This document shows positions 35,981 to 44,748 of a stretch of DNA of 64,000 bases, one piece after another. Below the pieces are notes generated by a model. It was given only the letters and a program-made list of their open reading frames with translations. It did no database searches and was not told the origin of the DNA. Positions within the stretch are counted from its first letter, which is position 1, and each line of letters begins with the position of its first letter. The stretch is from Peptoclostridium sp. (GTDB taxonomy: Bacteria > Bacillota > Clostridia > Peptostreptococcales > Peptostreptococcaceae), in the NCBI RefSeq assembly GCF_009881055.1, contig NZ_WXFG01000016.1, positions 1 to 64,000 on the forward strand, given 5' to 3'. A program made the translations under genes and the position numbers.

Positions 35981-36713
35981 AGTGCCATTCAAGTATTTTT
36001 GCCAAAAAGCTTTTCAGCTGCGTTGATTCAGGTTTTTCAAATAGGTTTTTGCTCGGTCCGTGCTCTAGGATTCTGCCGTCAGCCATGAAAAGAGTGTAGT
36101 CGCAGGCTCTCTTTGCAAAGCCCATCTCATGTGTCACAAGCACCAGGTCTCTGAAATCATTCTTGAGCTCATCTATCATCTCCAGCACTTCCGAAGTAAG
36201 CTCGGGATCCAGGGCTGAGGTGGGCTCGTCCAGCAGGAGGAACTGCGATTTTATAGCTATAGCTCGCGCTATGGCGACTCGCTGCTGCTGGCCGCCTGAA
36301 AGCTGGATTGGTTTCTTGTAGGCGTGTTCAAGCAGCTGGAATCTTCCAAGAAGCTTGCTTGCACGATCAAGAGCTTCACTTGGCGCTAGTTTGTGTATTT
36401 CAACAAGCGGCAATACAATATTCTCCATTGCAGTAAGATGGGGGAAAAGATTATAGGACTGAAACACCATGCCCACCGTTTTTCTATACTCCTGGAGATT
36501 CTTTTCTTCAAAAATCATATTCTTGCCATTTATTTCTATGCTTCCACTGCTTGGCAGCTGAAGGCCTGCTAGAATTCTGAGGAGTGTGGATTTACCGCCG
36601 CCTGAAGGTCCGACTATAACAATTGAATGGGCATTCTCAATTTCCAGGTTTATGTCTTTTAAAATTTTATTCACGCCAAAGCTCATGTTGAGCCCGGATA
36701 TTTTAAGATTCAT
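35979..36713 (-). CDS. Polar amino-acid ABC transporter ATPase (GlnQ-like)
   Basis: A 244-residue ATPase of the polar amino-acid uptake family. Walker [10 protein letters not shown] (about 34-42), signature [15 protein letters not shown], Walker [15 protein letters not shown] and the H-loop [14 protein letters not shown] are complete. It is last in a minus-strand operon: binding protein, permease, ATPase. It overlaps the permease by 11 bases. Confidence 0.93.
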   Translation of the reverse strand: MNLKISGLNMSFGVNKILKDINLEIENAHSIVIVGPSGGGKSTLLRILAGLQLPSSGSIEINGKNMIFEEKNLQEYRKTVGMVFQSYNLFPHLTAMENIVLPLVEIHKLAPSEALDRASKLLGRFQLLEHAYKKPIQLSGGQQQRVAIARAIAIKSQFLLLDEPTSALDPELTSEVLEMIDELKNDFRDLVLVTHEMGFAKRACDYTLFMADGRILEHGPSKNLFEKPESTQLKSFLAKILEWH

Positions 36714-37521
36714 AGTAGAATTTCCTTTCGAGTTTTTTGGAAATGATGGATATTGGGAATGTCAAAATGATGTATCCAATTGCAAGAGCCATATAGTTTT
36801 CAATAGATGCAAAGTTGATCGAGTCAACCTCCTGCACATTTTTTGTGAATTCGCTTACGGCTATTACGGAAAGCAGCGATGAATCCTTTACAAGCGAAGC
36901 GAACTGGCCTGCAAGTGGAGGCATTATTCGCCTGACAACCTGCGGTATTATTATGAACTTATACCTTTGATACGGCGTGAATCCAAGAGAGCGTGCCGTC
37001 TCTATCTGCGATTTTTCAATGCTCTCCACTCCGGCACGAATTATTTCGGTCACATATGCCCCTGAGAATATCGAAAGTATTAAGATTCCAAGGACATATC
37101 TGTTTTCCAGGCTGAAGGCAGTAGCCACAATATAGAAAAACACGTATATCTGCACAAGAAGTGGGGTGCCCCTTATTATCTCGACATAGAATTTGCTTAG
37201 ATAGTGAAGGGGCAAAAATTTTGATTTTCGGGCAAATGCAAAAAATGTCCCTATGCCCAGGCTCAGTATGAGCGAAAAAAAGCTTATTACGACTGTCATT
37301 ACAAATCCGGTATAGAACTTATACCTGTATTCATATATTGTCTCAGGGCGCATGCTGTAATTAAGTTTGCTGAACGAGTACGCGAGAACAGCGGCCAGTA
37401 TAAGGGCTACCAGAGCTATATTTACAAATCGTTTGATCCTGTTAGAGTCGGATTCAAGTCCTTTTTCGGCCCAAAAGATATTGAAATTTTTTGAAAGTGG
37501 TTTTTTTTCTTTACTGTCCAT
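36703..37521 (-). CDS. Polar amino-acid ABC transporter permease
   Basis: A 272-residue permease of the HisMQ family with five or six helices after a cytosolic N-terminal extension of about 25 residues. The EAA-like loop ETARSLGFTPYQRYKFIIIP and the RGTPLLVQIYVFFY signature are typical. ATG 37521 is nine bases after AGGAGT; an upstream ATG is not supported. A single permease gene implies a homodimer. Confidence 0.92.
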   Translation of the reverse strand: MDSKEKKPLSKNFNIFWAEKGLESDSNRIKRFVNIALVALILAAVLAYSFSKLNYSMRPETIYEYRYKFYTGFVMTVVISFFSLILSLGIGTFFAFARKSKFLPLHYLSKFYVEIIRGTPLLVQIYVFFYIVATAFSLENRYVLGILILSIFSGAYVTEIIRAGVESIEKSQIETARSLGFTPYQRYKFIIIPQVVRRIMPPLAGQFASLVKDSSLLSVIAVSEFTKNVQEVDSINFASIENYMALAIGYIILTFPISIISKKLERKFYYES

Positions 37522-37578
37522 TTTATTACAACTCCTGATCATTTTAGGCTAGATGTCTAATTGCAGTAATAGCTCAAC

Positions 37579-38412
37579 TTATTTTTCGATATCGAAGAAG
37601 AACGGTATTCCAAGTTCGTCGAATGTCTTCTTTTGCTCAGCAAGATATTTCATAGAGAGCTCGTCGAATCCGCCATTTTCGTTGTATTCCTTGAGGAACG
37701 CATTTATCTGATCCCTTAGCTCGGAATCGTCTTTTCTAAGGCCGATTCCCCAGTACTCAAGTTCCTCTTGGAATGGCTCTAGGAGAGCTCTGGTAGTGTC
37801 GGGATTTTGCTGCCAGTTCTTGTATATTGTCATTTGGTCGTACATGAAAGCATCGGCCTTGCCCTGTACAACCTCAAGCACACATGCGCTTTCCTTGTCG
37901 AAAACCATTATTTCACAGTTGGGCAGATTTTTCTCGGCGTATAAGTGACCTGTTGTCCCCTTCTTTACTGCTATCTTTCTGCCTTCAACGTTAAGATCTT
38001 CAAATTTTTGAACAGGTGAATTTTTGTTTATAAGCAAGGATAGATAAGCCTTTGCATAGGGGTCAGAAAAATCAATAGACTCTTTTCGTTCTTCAGTTAT
38101 GGTCATTGAAGAAAGAATGATATCGATTTTACCTGTCATAAGAGAAGGTATAAGCCCGTTATATGCCATGTTTTCAATCCTAACATCACGGCCGAGATAC
38201 TCCCCGAGAGCGTAGGCCAAATCCACGCTTATCCCTGTAGGATTCCCTTTTTGATCGGTCATTTCAAATGGAGGATATGCCAGCTCCATACCGACTACAA
38301 GCTCCTTTTTATCACTTTGCTCTGCAGCGTTGTCTTTCTGGGAACAGCCAGTAAAAGCAAAAACTGCAGTCATAAGAATTGTGCATATGCCAAGTGAAAT
38401 CATCTTCTTCAT
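37579..38412 (-). CDS. Amino-acid-binding lipoprotein
   Basis: A 277-residue SBP_bac_3 protein. The signal peptide ends in FTGC (Cys about residue 23). The mature chain has GMELAYPPFEMTDQKGNPTG and LSSMTITEERKESIDFSDPY, diagnostic of polar amino-acid binding proteins. Ligand identity (cystine, glutamine, arginine or other) cannot be fixed. It is first in its operon, following a GGGGGC ribosome site. Confidence 0.92.
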   Translation of the reverse strand: MKKMISLGICTILMTAVFAFTGCSQKDNAAEQSDKKELVVGMELAYPPFEMTDQKGNPTGISVDLAYALGEYLGRDVRIENMAYNGLIPSLMTGKIDIILSSMTITEERKESIDFSDPYAKAYLSLLINKNSPVQKFEDLNVEGRKIAVKKGTTGHLYAEKNLPNCEIMVFDKESACVLEVVQGKADAFMYDQMTIYKNWQQNPDTTRALLEPFQEELEYWGIGLRKDDSELRDQINAFLKEYNENGGFDELSMKYLAEQKKTFDELGIPFFFDIEK

Positions 38413-38623
38413 ATTAAAAGCCCCCTAGTGTAAAGTTTAAAGTTGAAACATTGTATTGATACCCCTGTAGAGGGCAGAGAAACAGAGTAAAGTTAACATA
38501 AAAACCTTCAAATCATAGCTGGTGTGGCGCAAACATAAATATTGCTGTAAAATAGTAATATGAAACAATTCCGAAAGTCTTATGTAAAACCGGATTAATT
38601 GCGGGCGGAGGGAGGTTGTTGAT

Positions 38624-39208
38624 ATGAAGGCAGGCAGCCGTAAACTTATAATAGTTGCTGCATTAGCAGCGCTCCTAGTTGGCGTGTATGCAGTATTGGA
38701 TTTTGGAACACAAAGAGACAATATGAAATCAGACATTGTAAGGGAAAGGATTACGAGTATTTCGGAGCTGGCTCTCCTCAAGTATGAATACAAGGACATA
38801 GCGCTGCTTGAGGACTCAAAAAAGATAAACGACATTGCGCTTCCATTTACCCAAAAGTCGCTGCTTATAGTGTTCAGCGGCTATATGAAGGCCGGTGTTG
38901 ATATGGAAAGCGTAGAACTGGATATAAATGGCAAAAATATAACCGTTTATGTTGATGGGGCAAGCATAACAGACAACGTTATTGATGAAAATGATGTCAG
39001 CATATATGATGAAAAGTCCTCGCTTTTCAACAGGATAGAATCAAATGACATTCTTGAGCTGCTCGCGCGGGAAAAGGATAGGATTGAAAAGGAAGCCCTG
39101 GAGAGAGGGTTTCTGGACGAGGCCAACAAACGGGCAAAGGAAGTGCTCTATAGCTATCTGGGCGCGATGGGTTTTGAAAATATAAAAGTTGAAGTTCGAA
39201 AAAAATAG
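38624..39208 (+). CDS. DUF4230 membrane-anchored protein
   Basis: A 194-residue protein with one N-terminal membrane helix (about 7-26) and an extracytoplasmic DUF4230 domain (RERITSISELALLKYEYKDI near 39-58). The C-terminal third is helical and charged. The function of the family is unknown. It is divergent from the amino-acid transporter, with 211 bases between them and no clear promoter. Confidence 0.72.
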   Translation: MKAGSRKLIIVAALAALLVGVYAVLDFGTQRDNMKSDIVRERITSISELALLKYEYKDIALLEDSKKINDIALPFTQKSLLIVFSGYMKAGVDMESVELDINGKNITVYVDGASITDNVIDENDVSIYDEKSSLFNRIESNDILELLAREKDRIEKEALERGFLDEANKRAKEVLYSYLGAMGFENIKVEVRKK

Positions 39209-39309
39209 GCTGAGACAGGCAGCTGCGAGTAATTCCGCGACAGCTGTACAGCATAGTCTGAAGTTGTTGTAATATATATTAATATAAAATAATAATGGGG
39301 GAATTATCA

Positions 39310-39882
39310 ATGAGAAAAAGCTTTGGAGCAAAAACAATCGCATATCCGGCTCCTGTTTTCATAGTAGGCAGCTATGATGAAAATGGGAAAGCAAATGCAA
39401 TGAATGCGGCGTGGGGAGGCATATGCAGCTCTAATCCGCCATGCATAAGCGTTTCGCTAAGGGCACAGAGAAAGACATACGATAACATAATGGATAAAAA
39501 GGCTTTTACAATAAACCTGCCGTCAGAGGAGTATATTGCAGAAGCTGATTATTTTGGAATGGTGTCAGGCAGGGATGTTGACAAATTTGAAAAAACAGGG
39601 CTTACGCCTGTCAAGTCAGAACTTGTAGATGCACCGTACATAGACGAGTTTCCTGTGGCAATAGAATGCAGGCTGCACAAGGTTGTCGAAATAGGCGTTC
39701 ACATACAGCTGATAGGAGAGATTGTGGATGTTAGGATAAGGCAGGAATGCCTTGATGAAAACGGACAGCCTGATATTGAAAAGATAAATCCTGTGCTGTT
39801 TACACCTGAGATAAGGCATTATCTCAAATTCGGCGCAAAGGCAGCCGACGCTTTCTCGGCAGGCAAAAAATTTATGGAATAG
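39310..39882 (+). CDS. Flavin reductase-like FMN-binding protein
   Basis: A 190-residue split-barrel protein of the flavin reductase/FMN-binding family. NAMNAAWGGICSSNPPCIS (about 21-39) and KTYDNIMDKKAFTINLPS are characteristic. Such proteins bind FMN and may reduce flavins or act as flavoredoxin-like electron carriers in anaerobes. ATG 39310 is chosen over an in-frame upstream ATG within the GGGGGA site. It is a single gene with its own terminator. Confidence 0.85.
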   Translation: MRKSFGAKTIAYPAPVFIVGSYDENGKANAMNAAWGGICSSNPPCISVSLRAQRKTYDNIMDKKAFTINLPSEEYIAEADYFGMVSGRDVDKFEKTGLTPVKSELVDAPYIDEFPVAIECRLHKVVEIGVHIQLIGEIVDVRIRQECLDENGQPDIEKINPVLFTPEIRHYLKFGAKAADAFSAGKKFME

Positions 39883-39923
39883 AAAATCATAGAATGACCA
39901 AAATAAGCATATTGAGTCTTCAG

Positions 39924-39956
39924 AAATCCGGACTAGTTACAGGTTCGGATTTTTTG
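39924..39956 (+). terminator. Intrinsic terminator after the flavin reductase gene
   Basis: AAATCCG (39924-39930) pairs with CGGATTT (39946-39952), extended inward by wobble pairs, and ends in six or more Ts. Confidence 0.75.
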
Positions 39957-40005
39957 TATTTTTTCAGAAAAAAATATCGAGTTATTTGAGGTATGCTGAG
40001 TTTTT

Positions 40006-40034
40006 TTGTATCCGGGAATGTAGTATCTTAACAT
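40006..40034 (+). promoter_or_regulatory. Possible promoter of the PTS IIC gene
   Basis: TTGTAT (40006-40011) and TAACAT (40029-40034) are 17 bases apart. The leader would be about 110 bases and includes an imperfect repeat around a central CG at 40093-40108 (GAGAAAACGTTTTTCT), resembling a LacI/CcpA-type site. Confidence 0.35.
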
Positions 40035-40151
40035 AAGCATGAGTATTAAAAATTTCAATTCAAGACGGTCAGCAATTATTTTTTTAATGCTTGAGAAAAC
40101 GTTTTTCTGCTCGTGCGAACTTTACATGATATTTAATCAGGAGGTAACAAA

Positions 40152-41201
40152 ATGGAAATTGTAAAAGGGATGAGCTTATTATTATTGACACTGGCGCTGT
40201 TTTCGGTATTCAGCTTCAAAGCGCCAAAAGGACAGCTTGCAATGGGCGGCATGGCAAACGCAGCAGTCGCCAGCTTTCTCGTAGAGGCTATACACAAATA
40301 TATTTTCGGAGACTTCATAGGAATAAACTTCCTGGGGGAAGTGGGCACGGCGGCAGGCAGCCTGGGCGGCGTTGCTGCGGGAATATTAGTATCTATGAAT
40401 CTGGGTGTCAGCCCGGTATATGCTGTTGCGATAGGTGCTTCTCTGCTTGGAATAGGAATACTTCCGGGTTTCATAGCGGGATATCTGCTCAGCTTTGTGG
40501 CGCCTAAACTTGAAAAATGGCTTCCTGAGGGAATTGACCTTATTGCCGGCGTTCTTATACTGGCACCGCTTTCAAGACTTATAGCTTCAGGTGTAGCGCC
40601 TGTTGTGGATGGTACGATGGCAAGCCTTGGAGACATGATAATCGTTGCAGCGGAACAGTCACCTTTGCTTATGGGATTCCTGCTTGGCGGTATGATGAAG
40701 ATGATATGTACATCTCCTATAAGCTCTATGGCTCTTACAGCAATGCTAGGCCTCAAGGGGCTTCCAATGGGCATAGCGGCAATAGCGTGCTTTGGCGGCT
40801 CTTTCACAAACGGAGTTGTATTCAGCAGACTTAAATTTGGAAGCAAGGGTAATGTAATAGCAGTTATGCTTGAGCCTCTTACACAGGCAGATATAGTAGT
40901 TAAAAATCCAATACCAATATTCGGCTCTAATATGATAGGTGGAGGTCTGGCTGGTATGGCAGGAGCATATTTTGGAATAGTCAACAACGCGCCGGGAACA
41001 GCATCACCTATACCAGGGCTTCTAGCGCCTTTTGCATTCAACGATCCGATACTAGTAGTCAAGGCTCTGGGTCTGGCGATGGTAGGCGGTATAATAGGCG
41101 GACTTGTAGGAAGCACACTGTACAAACTTGCTTTCAAGAAAAAGAACGTAGAAACTACTGCTTCAGTCGAGCTTCCAGAAAACGAGCAAATAGCTATGTA
41201 A
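40152..41201 (+). CDS. PTS system IIC component-like membrane protein (PfoR family)
   Basis: A 349-residue membrane protein of the PTS_EIIC_2 family with about nine helices, rich in Gly and Ala. The C-terminal tail (about 325-349) is cytosolic. Related proteins were named PfoR after a toxin-gene regulator in Clostridium perfringens, but they look like transport subunits. No IIA, IIB, HPr or sugar-kinase gene is adjacent, so its partners are elsewhere or it acts alone. It has a consensus AGGAGGT site and its own terminator; a sensor kinase follows. Confidence 0.8.
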   Translation: MEIVKGMSLLLLTLALFSVFSFKAPKGQLAMGGMANAAVASFLVEAIHKYIFGDFIGINFLGEVGTAAGSLGGVAAGILVSMNLGVSPVYAVAIGASLLGIGILPGFIAGYLLSFVAPKLEKWLPEGIDLIAGVLILAPLSRLIASGVAPVVDGTMASLGDMIIVAAEQSPLLMGFLLGGMMKMICTSPISSMALTAMLGLKGLPMGIAAIACFGGSFTNGVVFSRLKFGSKGNVIAVMLEPLTQADIVVKNPIPIFGSNMIGGGLAGMAGAYFGIVNNAPGTASPIPGLLAPFAFNDPILVVKALGLAMVGGIIGGLVGSTLYKLAFKKKNVETTASVELPENEQIAM

Positions 41202-41218
41202 TATAACCCACATACAAT

Positions 41219-41267
41219 AAAGCAGGAGTAAACGGCTAGAAAAATGCCTGTTTAATTCCTGCTTTTT
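41219..41267 (+). terminator. Intrinsic terminator after the PTS IIC gene
   Basis: AAAGCAGGA (41219-41227) pairs with TCCTGCTTT (41257-41265), strengthened by inner pairing of TAAAC and GTTTA, and is followed by Ts. Confidence 0.8.
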
Positions 41268-41302
41268 CACTTTAGAGTGTGTTTAAATGATTGCTGTTGT
41301 AT

Positions 41303-41308
41303 TATAAT
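41303..41308 (+). promoter_or_regulatory. Probable -10 box of the two-component operon
   Basis: TATAAT lies 50 bases before the kinase start. The -35 region is poor (TGTTTA at 17 bases), so expression may be weak or activated. Confidence 0.4.
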
Positions 41309-41357
41309 TAATCTTGCATTGCTTTTGAGTGTATGACAGATTTTGGAGGCGATAATA

Positions 41358-42629
41358 TTGTTTGAAAACATCAAGAGGATGGTAACTGTTGCTGTTATTG
41401 TAGCCTTGGCATCGCAAATTTACATCAATCTTTTTGTATCAGATTTCAAAATTTCATTCGGAATAATAATGTTCCCAGTTCTACTATATCTGTTTGAAAG
41501 CATAAATCCTTCGCAAACCGGATTGCTTGCGGCTATATTCGTTTATATGCTGAGGATAGGTATATTTGCGCTAAATAACGGGGATTACATGTCTGCCGTG
41601 GACTCATATTTTCCAGAGACGTTTTTCTATGTAGCATACGGTATGCTCTATCATCTGATGAATGATACTAACTCTAATATGCGCATGAAGAGACTTTTTA
41701 CTAATCTAGTGATATGCGATTTCTTTTCAAATATAGTGGAGCTTTATATAAGAATAAACTGGGAACTGTTGGAGCCGAAGTTTGAGATAGCTGGATGGCT
41801 GATGCTTGTAGCGGTCGGAAGAGCGCTTACAGTATGTGCCATAATTGTAGCGCTCAAATACTACAGAATGCTTGTGCTAAAGCAAAACCACGAGGAAAGG
41901 TACAGAAAGCTTCTGTGGATAATATCTCAGCTCAAGACAGAGCTTTACTGGATGGAAAAAAATATGGACAATATTGAAAATGTCATGTCCAATGCATATT
42001 CTTTGTTTGACAAAATAACAAATGGAAAGGACCAGGACAACTGGGCTCAAATATCAGTCAACATTGCCAAGGATGTTCACGAGATAAAAAAGGAATATGG
42101 CCTGATATTCAGGGGCGTGGAGGAGATAATAGAAAACAAGCTCAATGACCCCGGCATGAATCTAAATGATATAATAAAGATATTAAAGGATAGTATGCTT
42201 ACAGAAGCTAGAATAAAGGGGCACAAGCTCACATTGGAGTTCAACCAAGAAAGCAATTTTTATACAGAAAAGCACTATCAGCTCATGTCGATATTCAGGA
42301 ATCTAATAGTGAATGCCATGGAGGCCATAGACAGCGCAGGCAACGGCAGGATTGTATTCAGTCAAAAGGAAAACGATACGGATTATATTTTCAGTGTGGC
42401 AGACAACGGCTGCGGCATAAGCATGGAAGACAGCATGAACATTTTTTCGGCGGGTTTTTCGACGAAGATAGACTACAATACGGGGCAGATTAACAGAGGT
42501 CTTGGACTTTGTCTTGTCAAAGATATTGTGGAAAAACAGCTCAACGGCAGAATAGCTGTAGATTCAAAGGAAGGGCAGGGAACTGTGTTCAGGGTGTTGA
42601 TACCCAAAAGTATTTTGGAGGTGTGTTAG
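41358..42629 (+). CDS. Membrane sensor histidine kinase (GlnK/YcbA-like)
   Basis: A 423-residue kinase with about five N-terminal membrane helices (to about 175) and no large extracellular domain, then a dimerisation helix with the likely phospho-acceptor H241 in VHEIKKE. The GHKL ATPase has the N box NLIVNAMEAI, DNGCGIS and GLGLCLV. TTG 41358 is eight bases after GGAGG; an upstream in-frame TTG overlaps that site. It pairs with the response regulator three bases downstream, as in Bacillus GlnK-GlnL. Confidence 0.85.
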   Translation: MFENIKRMVTVAVIVALASQIYINLFVSDFKISFGIIMFPVLLYLFESINPSQTGLLAAIFVYMLRIGIFALNNGDYMSAVDSYFPETFFYVAYGMLYHLMNDTNSNMRMKRLFTNLVICDFFSNIVELYIRINWELLEPKFEIAGWLMLVAVGRALTVCAIIVALKYYRMLVLKQNHEERYRKLLWIISQLKTELYWMEKNMDNIENVMSNAYSLFDKITNGKDQDNWAQISVNIAKDVHEIKKEYGLIFRGVEEIIENKLNDPGMNLNDIIKILKDSMLTEARIKGHKLTLEFNQESNFYTEKHYQLMSIFRNLIVNAMEAIDSAGNGRIVFSQKENDTDYIFSVADNGCGISMEDSMNIFSAGFSTKIDYNTGQINRGLGLCLVKDIVEKQLNGRIAVDSKEGQGTVFRVLIPKSILEVC

Positions 42630-42631
42630 AG

Positions 42632-43468
42632 TTGAAGATATTCATAGCAGAGGACGATATAAATGTCATAAGGATACTCAAAAAGATAGTGGACGACAGG
42701 GGGCTTGGAAATGTAGTCGGGTATGCTCAAAATGGCACTGACGCCATTGATGATATAAAGCTCCTTAATCCTGATATTGTACTTGTAGACTTGCTTATGC
42801 CTGGAAAGGACGGAATAACACTAGTCGGTGAGGTGAAAAAGGCCATGCCTCACGTTCAGTTTATTATGATTTCTCAGGTGTCTTCAAAGGATATGATTGC
42901 TAAAGCCTACGAAAATGGAGTCGAGTATTACGTTTACAAGCCTGTTAATGCAGTTGAGGTTGAGAATATAATCGGCAAGGTCAAAAATCAGCTTGAAATG
43001 AGTAATGCTTTCAACCAGATACAGAAGATATTCGGCGGGGGCAGCACTCTTAAGGTCGAACCTGTGCAGAGCAAGGATGCTGACAGCTCGATAAAAGAGA
43101 TAATGAAAAGCATAGGTATAATGGGTGAAATAGGGAGCATCGATATAATAAATGTAGTCAAATATCTTATAGATTCCAAGAAGAGTATGGCGGACTACAC
43201 AATAAAGGAGCTTTGCGCCAAGTTCACAGACAACCCCAAATCTATGGAGCAAAGGATTAGGCGAACAGCTACACTTGGCATGGTAAACATAGCAAACATT
43301 GGCATTGAAGACTACATGAATGATGTATTCACTGAATACTCAAATGGTCTTTACAACTTTGAACAGGTTAAGAAGGAAATGGACTTTATAAGAGGCAAGG
43401 CTCCAAAGGGAGGCAAGATAAGCCTTAAAAAATTCATAGACGGCATGATATTTTATTCTACAAGATAA
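42632..43468 (+). CDS. Response regulator (GlnL/YcbB-like)
   Basis: A 278-residue regulator. The receiver domain (1-120) has acidic residues D8 and D9, phosphorylation site D53 (LVDLLMPG) and Lys in VYKPVN. The C-terminal part (about 160-278) is a YcbB-type helical DNA-binding domain. TTG 42632 is ten bases after GGAGG of the site within the kinase 3' end. In Bacillus the homologue controls glutaminase and glutamine uptake; here the closest gene is the PTS IIC-like protein, so the signal may differ. Confidence 0.86.
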   Translation: MKIFIAEDDINVIRILKKIVDDRGLGNVVGYAQNGTDAIDDIKLLNPDIVLVDLLMPGKDGITLVGEVKKAMPHVQFIMISQVSSKDMIAKAYENGVEYYVYKPVNAVEVENIIGKVKNQLEMSNAFNQIQKIFGGGSTLKVEPVQSKDADSSIKEIMKSIGIMGEIGSIDIINVVKYLIDSKKSMADYTIKELCAKFTDNPKSMEQRIRRTATLGMVNIANIGIEDYMNDVFTEYSNGLYNFEQVKKEMDFIRGKAPKGGKISLKKFIDGMIFYSTR

Positions 43469-43579
43469 CTAAGATGAAATTTGGACAATGAAGCTCACGG
43501 CAAAATCAGGGCAAGACGGGTGATATTAAGTCATGCTACTGAGCTGGGAGTTTTTTTGTTTAATTGAGGAGGGGCATGG

Positions 43580-43607
43580 TTGTTAGCGTGCTGCTTATGG
43601 GTATAAT
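43580..43607 (+). promoter_or_regulatory. SigA promoter of the dnaJ-like gene
   Basis: TTGTTA (43580-43585) and TATAAT (43602-43607) are 16 bases apart. The start site would be near 43614. No CIRCE-type repeat is seen. Confidence 0.6.
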
Positions 43608-43648
43608 TAAGCTATATTCTTTTTTTGAATTACAGGGGGCGGATTTGG

Positions 43649-44596
43649 GTGAAGTACAAAGACTATTATTCTATATTGGGTGTTGACAAGTCCGCAAGCG
43701 CACAGGACATAAAAAAAACATACAGGAAGCTTGCAAAGCTGTATCATCCCGACAAGAATCCCGGAAACAAAGAAGCTGAGGAAAAGTTCAAGGAGATAAA
43801 TGAAGCCTATGAAGTGCTTGGGGACGAAGCCAAGCGGAAGCAGTACGATTCAATTGGCAAAGGCTACGATTTCAGGGGTGAAACCGAATTTGACCCATCC
43901 AGCTTTGGCTTTGGCGGCTGGGAAAAGACATACACCAGAACCGGAGCGGAGCAGAGCGACTTTAGCGATTTCTTTGACATGCTTTTTGGGGATTTTGGCT
44001 TTTTCAGATCGCACCGGGGCGATATTGGAGCAGAAAGAAGCCATTTACGCAGCGATCAAAAAAAGCCTAGAAGGCAAGTTGAGCTGACTGCCCGCATAAG
44101 CATAGCAGAGGCTTACGGCGGAGTACACAAGAACATCAAAATCAAGGATGCGGCGGGAGAAAGAACCATATCCTTCAGCATACCGGCAGGAATTACAAGT
44201 GGTAAAAAGCTAAAAATATCAAAAAAAGCAGGAAGCGAAGCTGTAAGTGAGGACATGGACATATTGGTGACTGTGGACATAGCAGAAGAGCCGGGCTTGA
44301 GGCTAGAGGGAATTGATATAATCAAAGATATAAGTCTTTATCCGTGGCAGGCGGCGCTTGGCACTAGCATTACCATCAATCTGCTGGGAAGAAAAATAAA
44401 AGTGAATGTGCCGGAGGGCGCGCAGACAGACGAGCGCCTTAGGCTTAAAAAACTCGGTTACAAGGATATGAGCGGAAACGAGGGAGATTTGTATATTAAT
44501 ATAAAAATTGTAAATCCTAAAATACTAACACAAGAACAAAGACGGCTTTATGAGAGTCTTATGAAAACAACAGGAATGATGCAGGAGAATAGATAA
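43649..44596 (+). CDS. CbpA-type DnaJ co-chaperone
   Basis: A 315-residue J-domain protein. The J domain (1-67) has the HPD motif at 33-35. A Gly/Phe-rich linker follows, then two C-terminal substrate-binding barrels (about 140-305). The cysteine-rich zinc domain of DnaJ is absent, so this is a CbpA/class II protein that stimulates DnaK. GTG 43649, nine bases after AGGGGG, is chosen over TTG 43625. It lies just before dnaG, which is unusual, and no dnaK or grpE is nearby. Confidence 0.9.
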   Translation: MKYKDYYSILGVDKSASAQDIKKTYRKLAKLYHPDKNPGNKEAEEKFKEINEAYEVLGDEAKRKQYDSIGKGYDFRGETEFDPSSFGFGGWEKTYTRTGAEQSDFSDFFDMLFGDFGFFRSHRGDIGAERSHLRSDQKKPRRQVELTARISIAEAYGGVHKNIKIKDAAGERTISFSIPAGITSGKKLKISKKAGSEAVSEDMDILVTVDIAEEPGLRLEGIDIIKDISLYPWQAALGTSITINLLGRKIKVNVPEGAQTDERLRLKKLGYKDMSGNEGDLYINIKIVNPKILTQEQRRLYESLMKTTGMMQENR

Positions 44597-44622
44597 AAAA
44601 GTATGGACTTTTACTATTTTGG

Positions 44623-44631
44623 TGGTATAAT
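44623..44631 (+). promoter_or_regulatory. Extended -10 promoter before dnaG
   Basis: TGGTATAAT at 44623-44631 is an extended -10 element. The -35 is weak (TGGACT at 44604-44609). The leader to dnaG would be about 110 bases. Confidence 0.5.
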
Positions 44632-44748
44632 TTAATGATGGGATTTTATAATGCGCGTAATATTGCCTGTTTGGAGACGGCAGAATGAATGTGTAGACAT
44701 ACATGCTCATTCGTTTTTTTCAATAATTCCGTCCAAAGGATGATGGGG

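Noticed and set aside
40133..41137. Minus-strand frame of 334 codons opposite the PTS IIC gene
   Set aside because: Proline- and serine-rich shadow of a Gly/Ala-rich membrane protein; the plus-strand gene has a consensus ribosome site and terminator.
43576..43686. Short plus-strand frame starting ATG 43576 after GAGGAGGGG
   Set aside because: Only one base separates the ribosome site from the ATG, and it runs across the promoter and start of the dnaJ-like gene.
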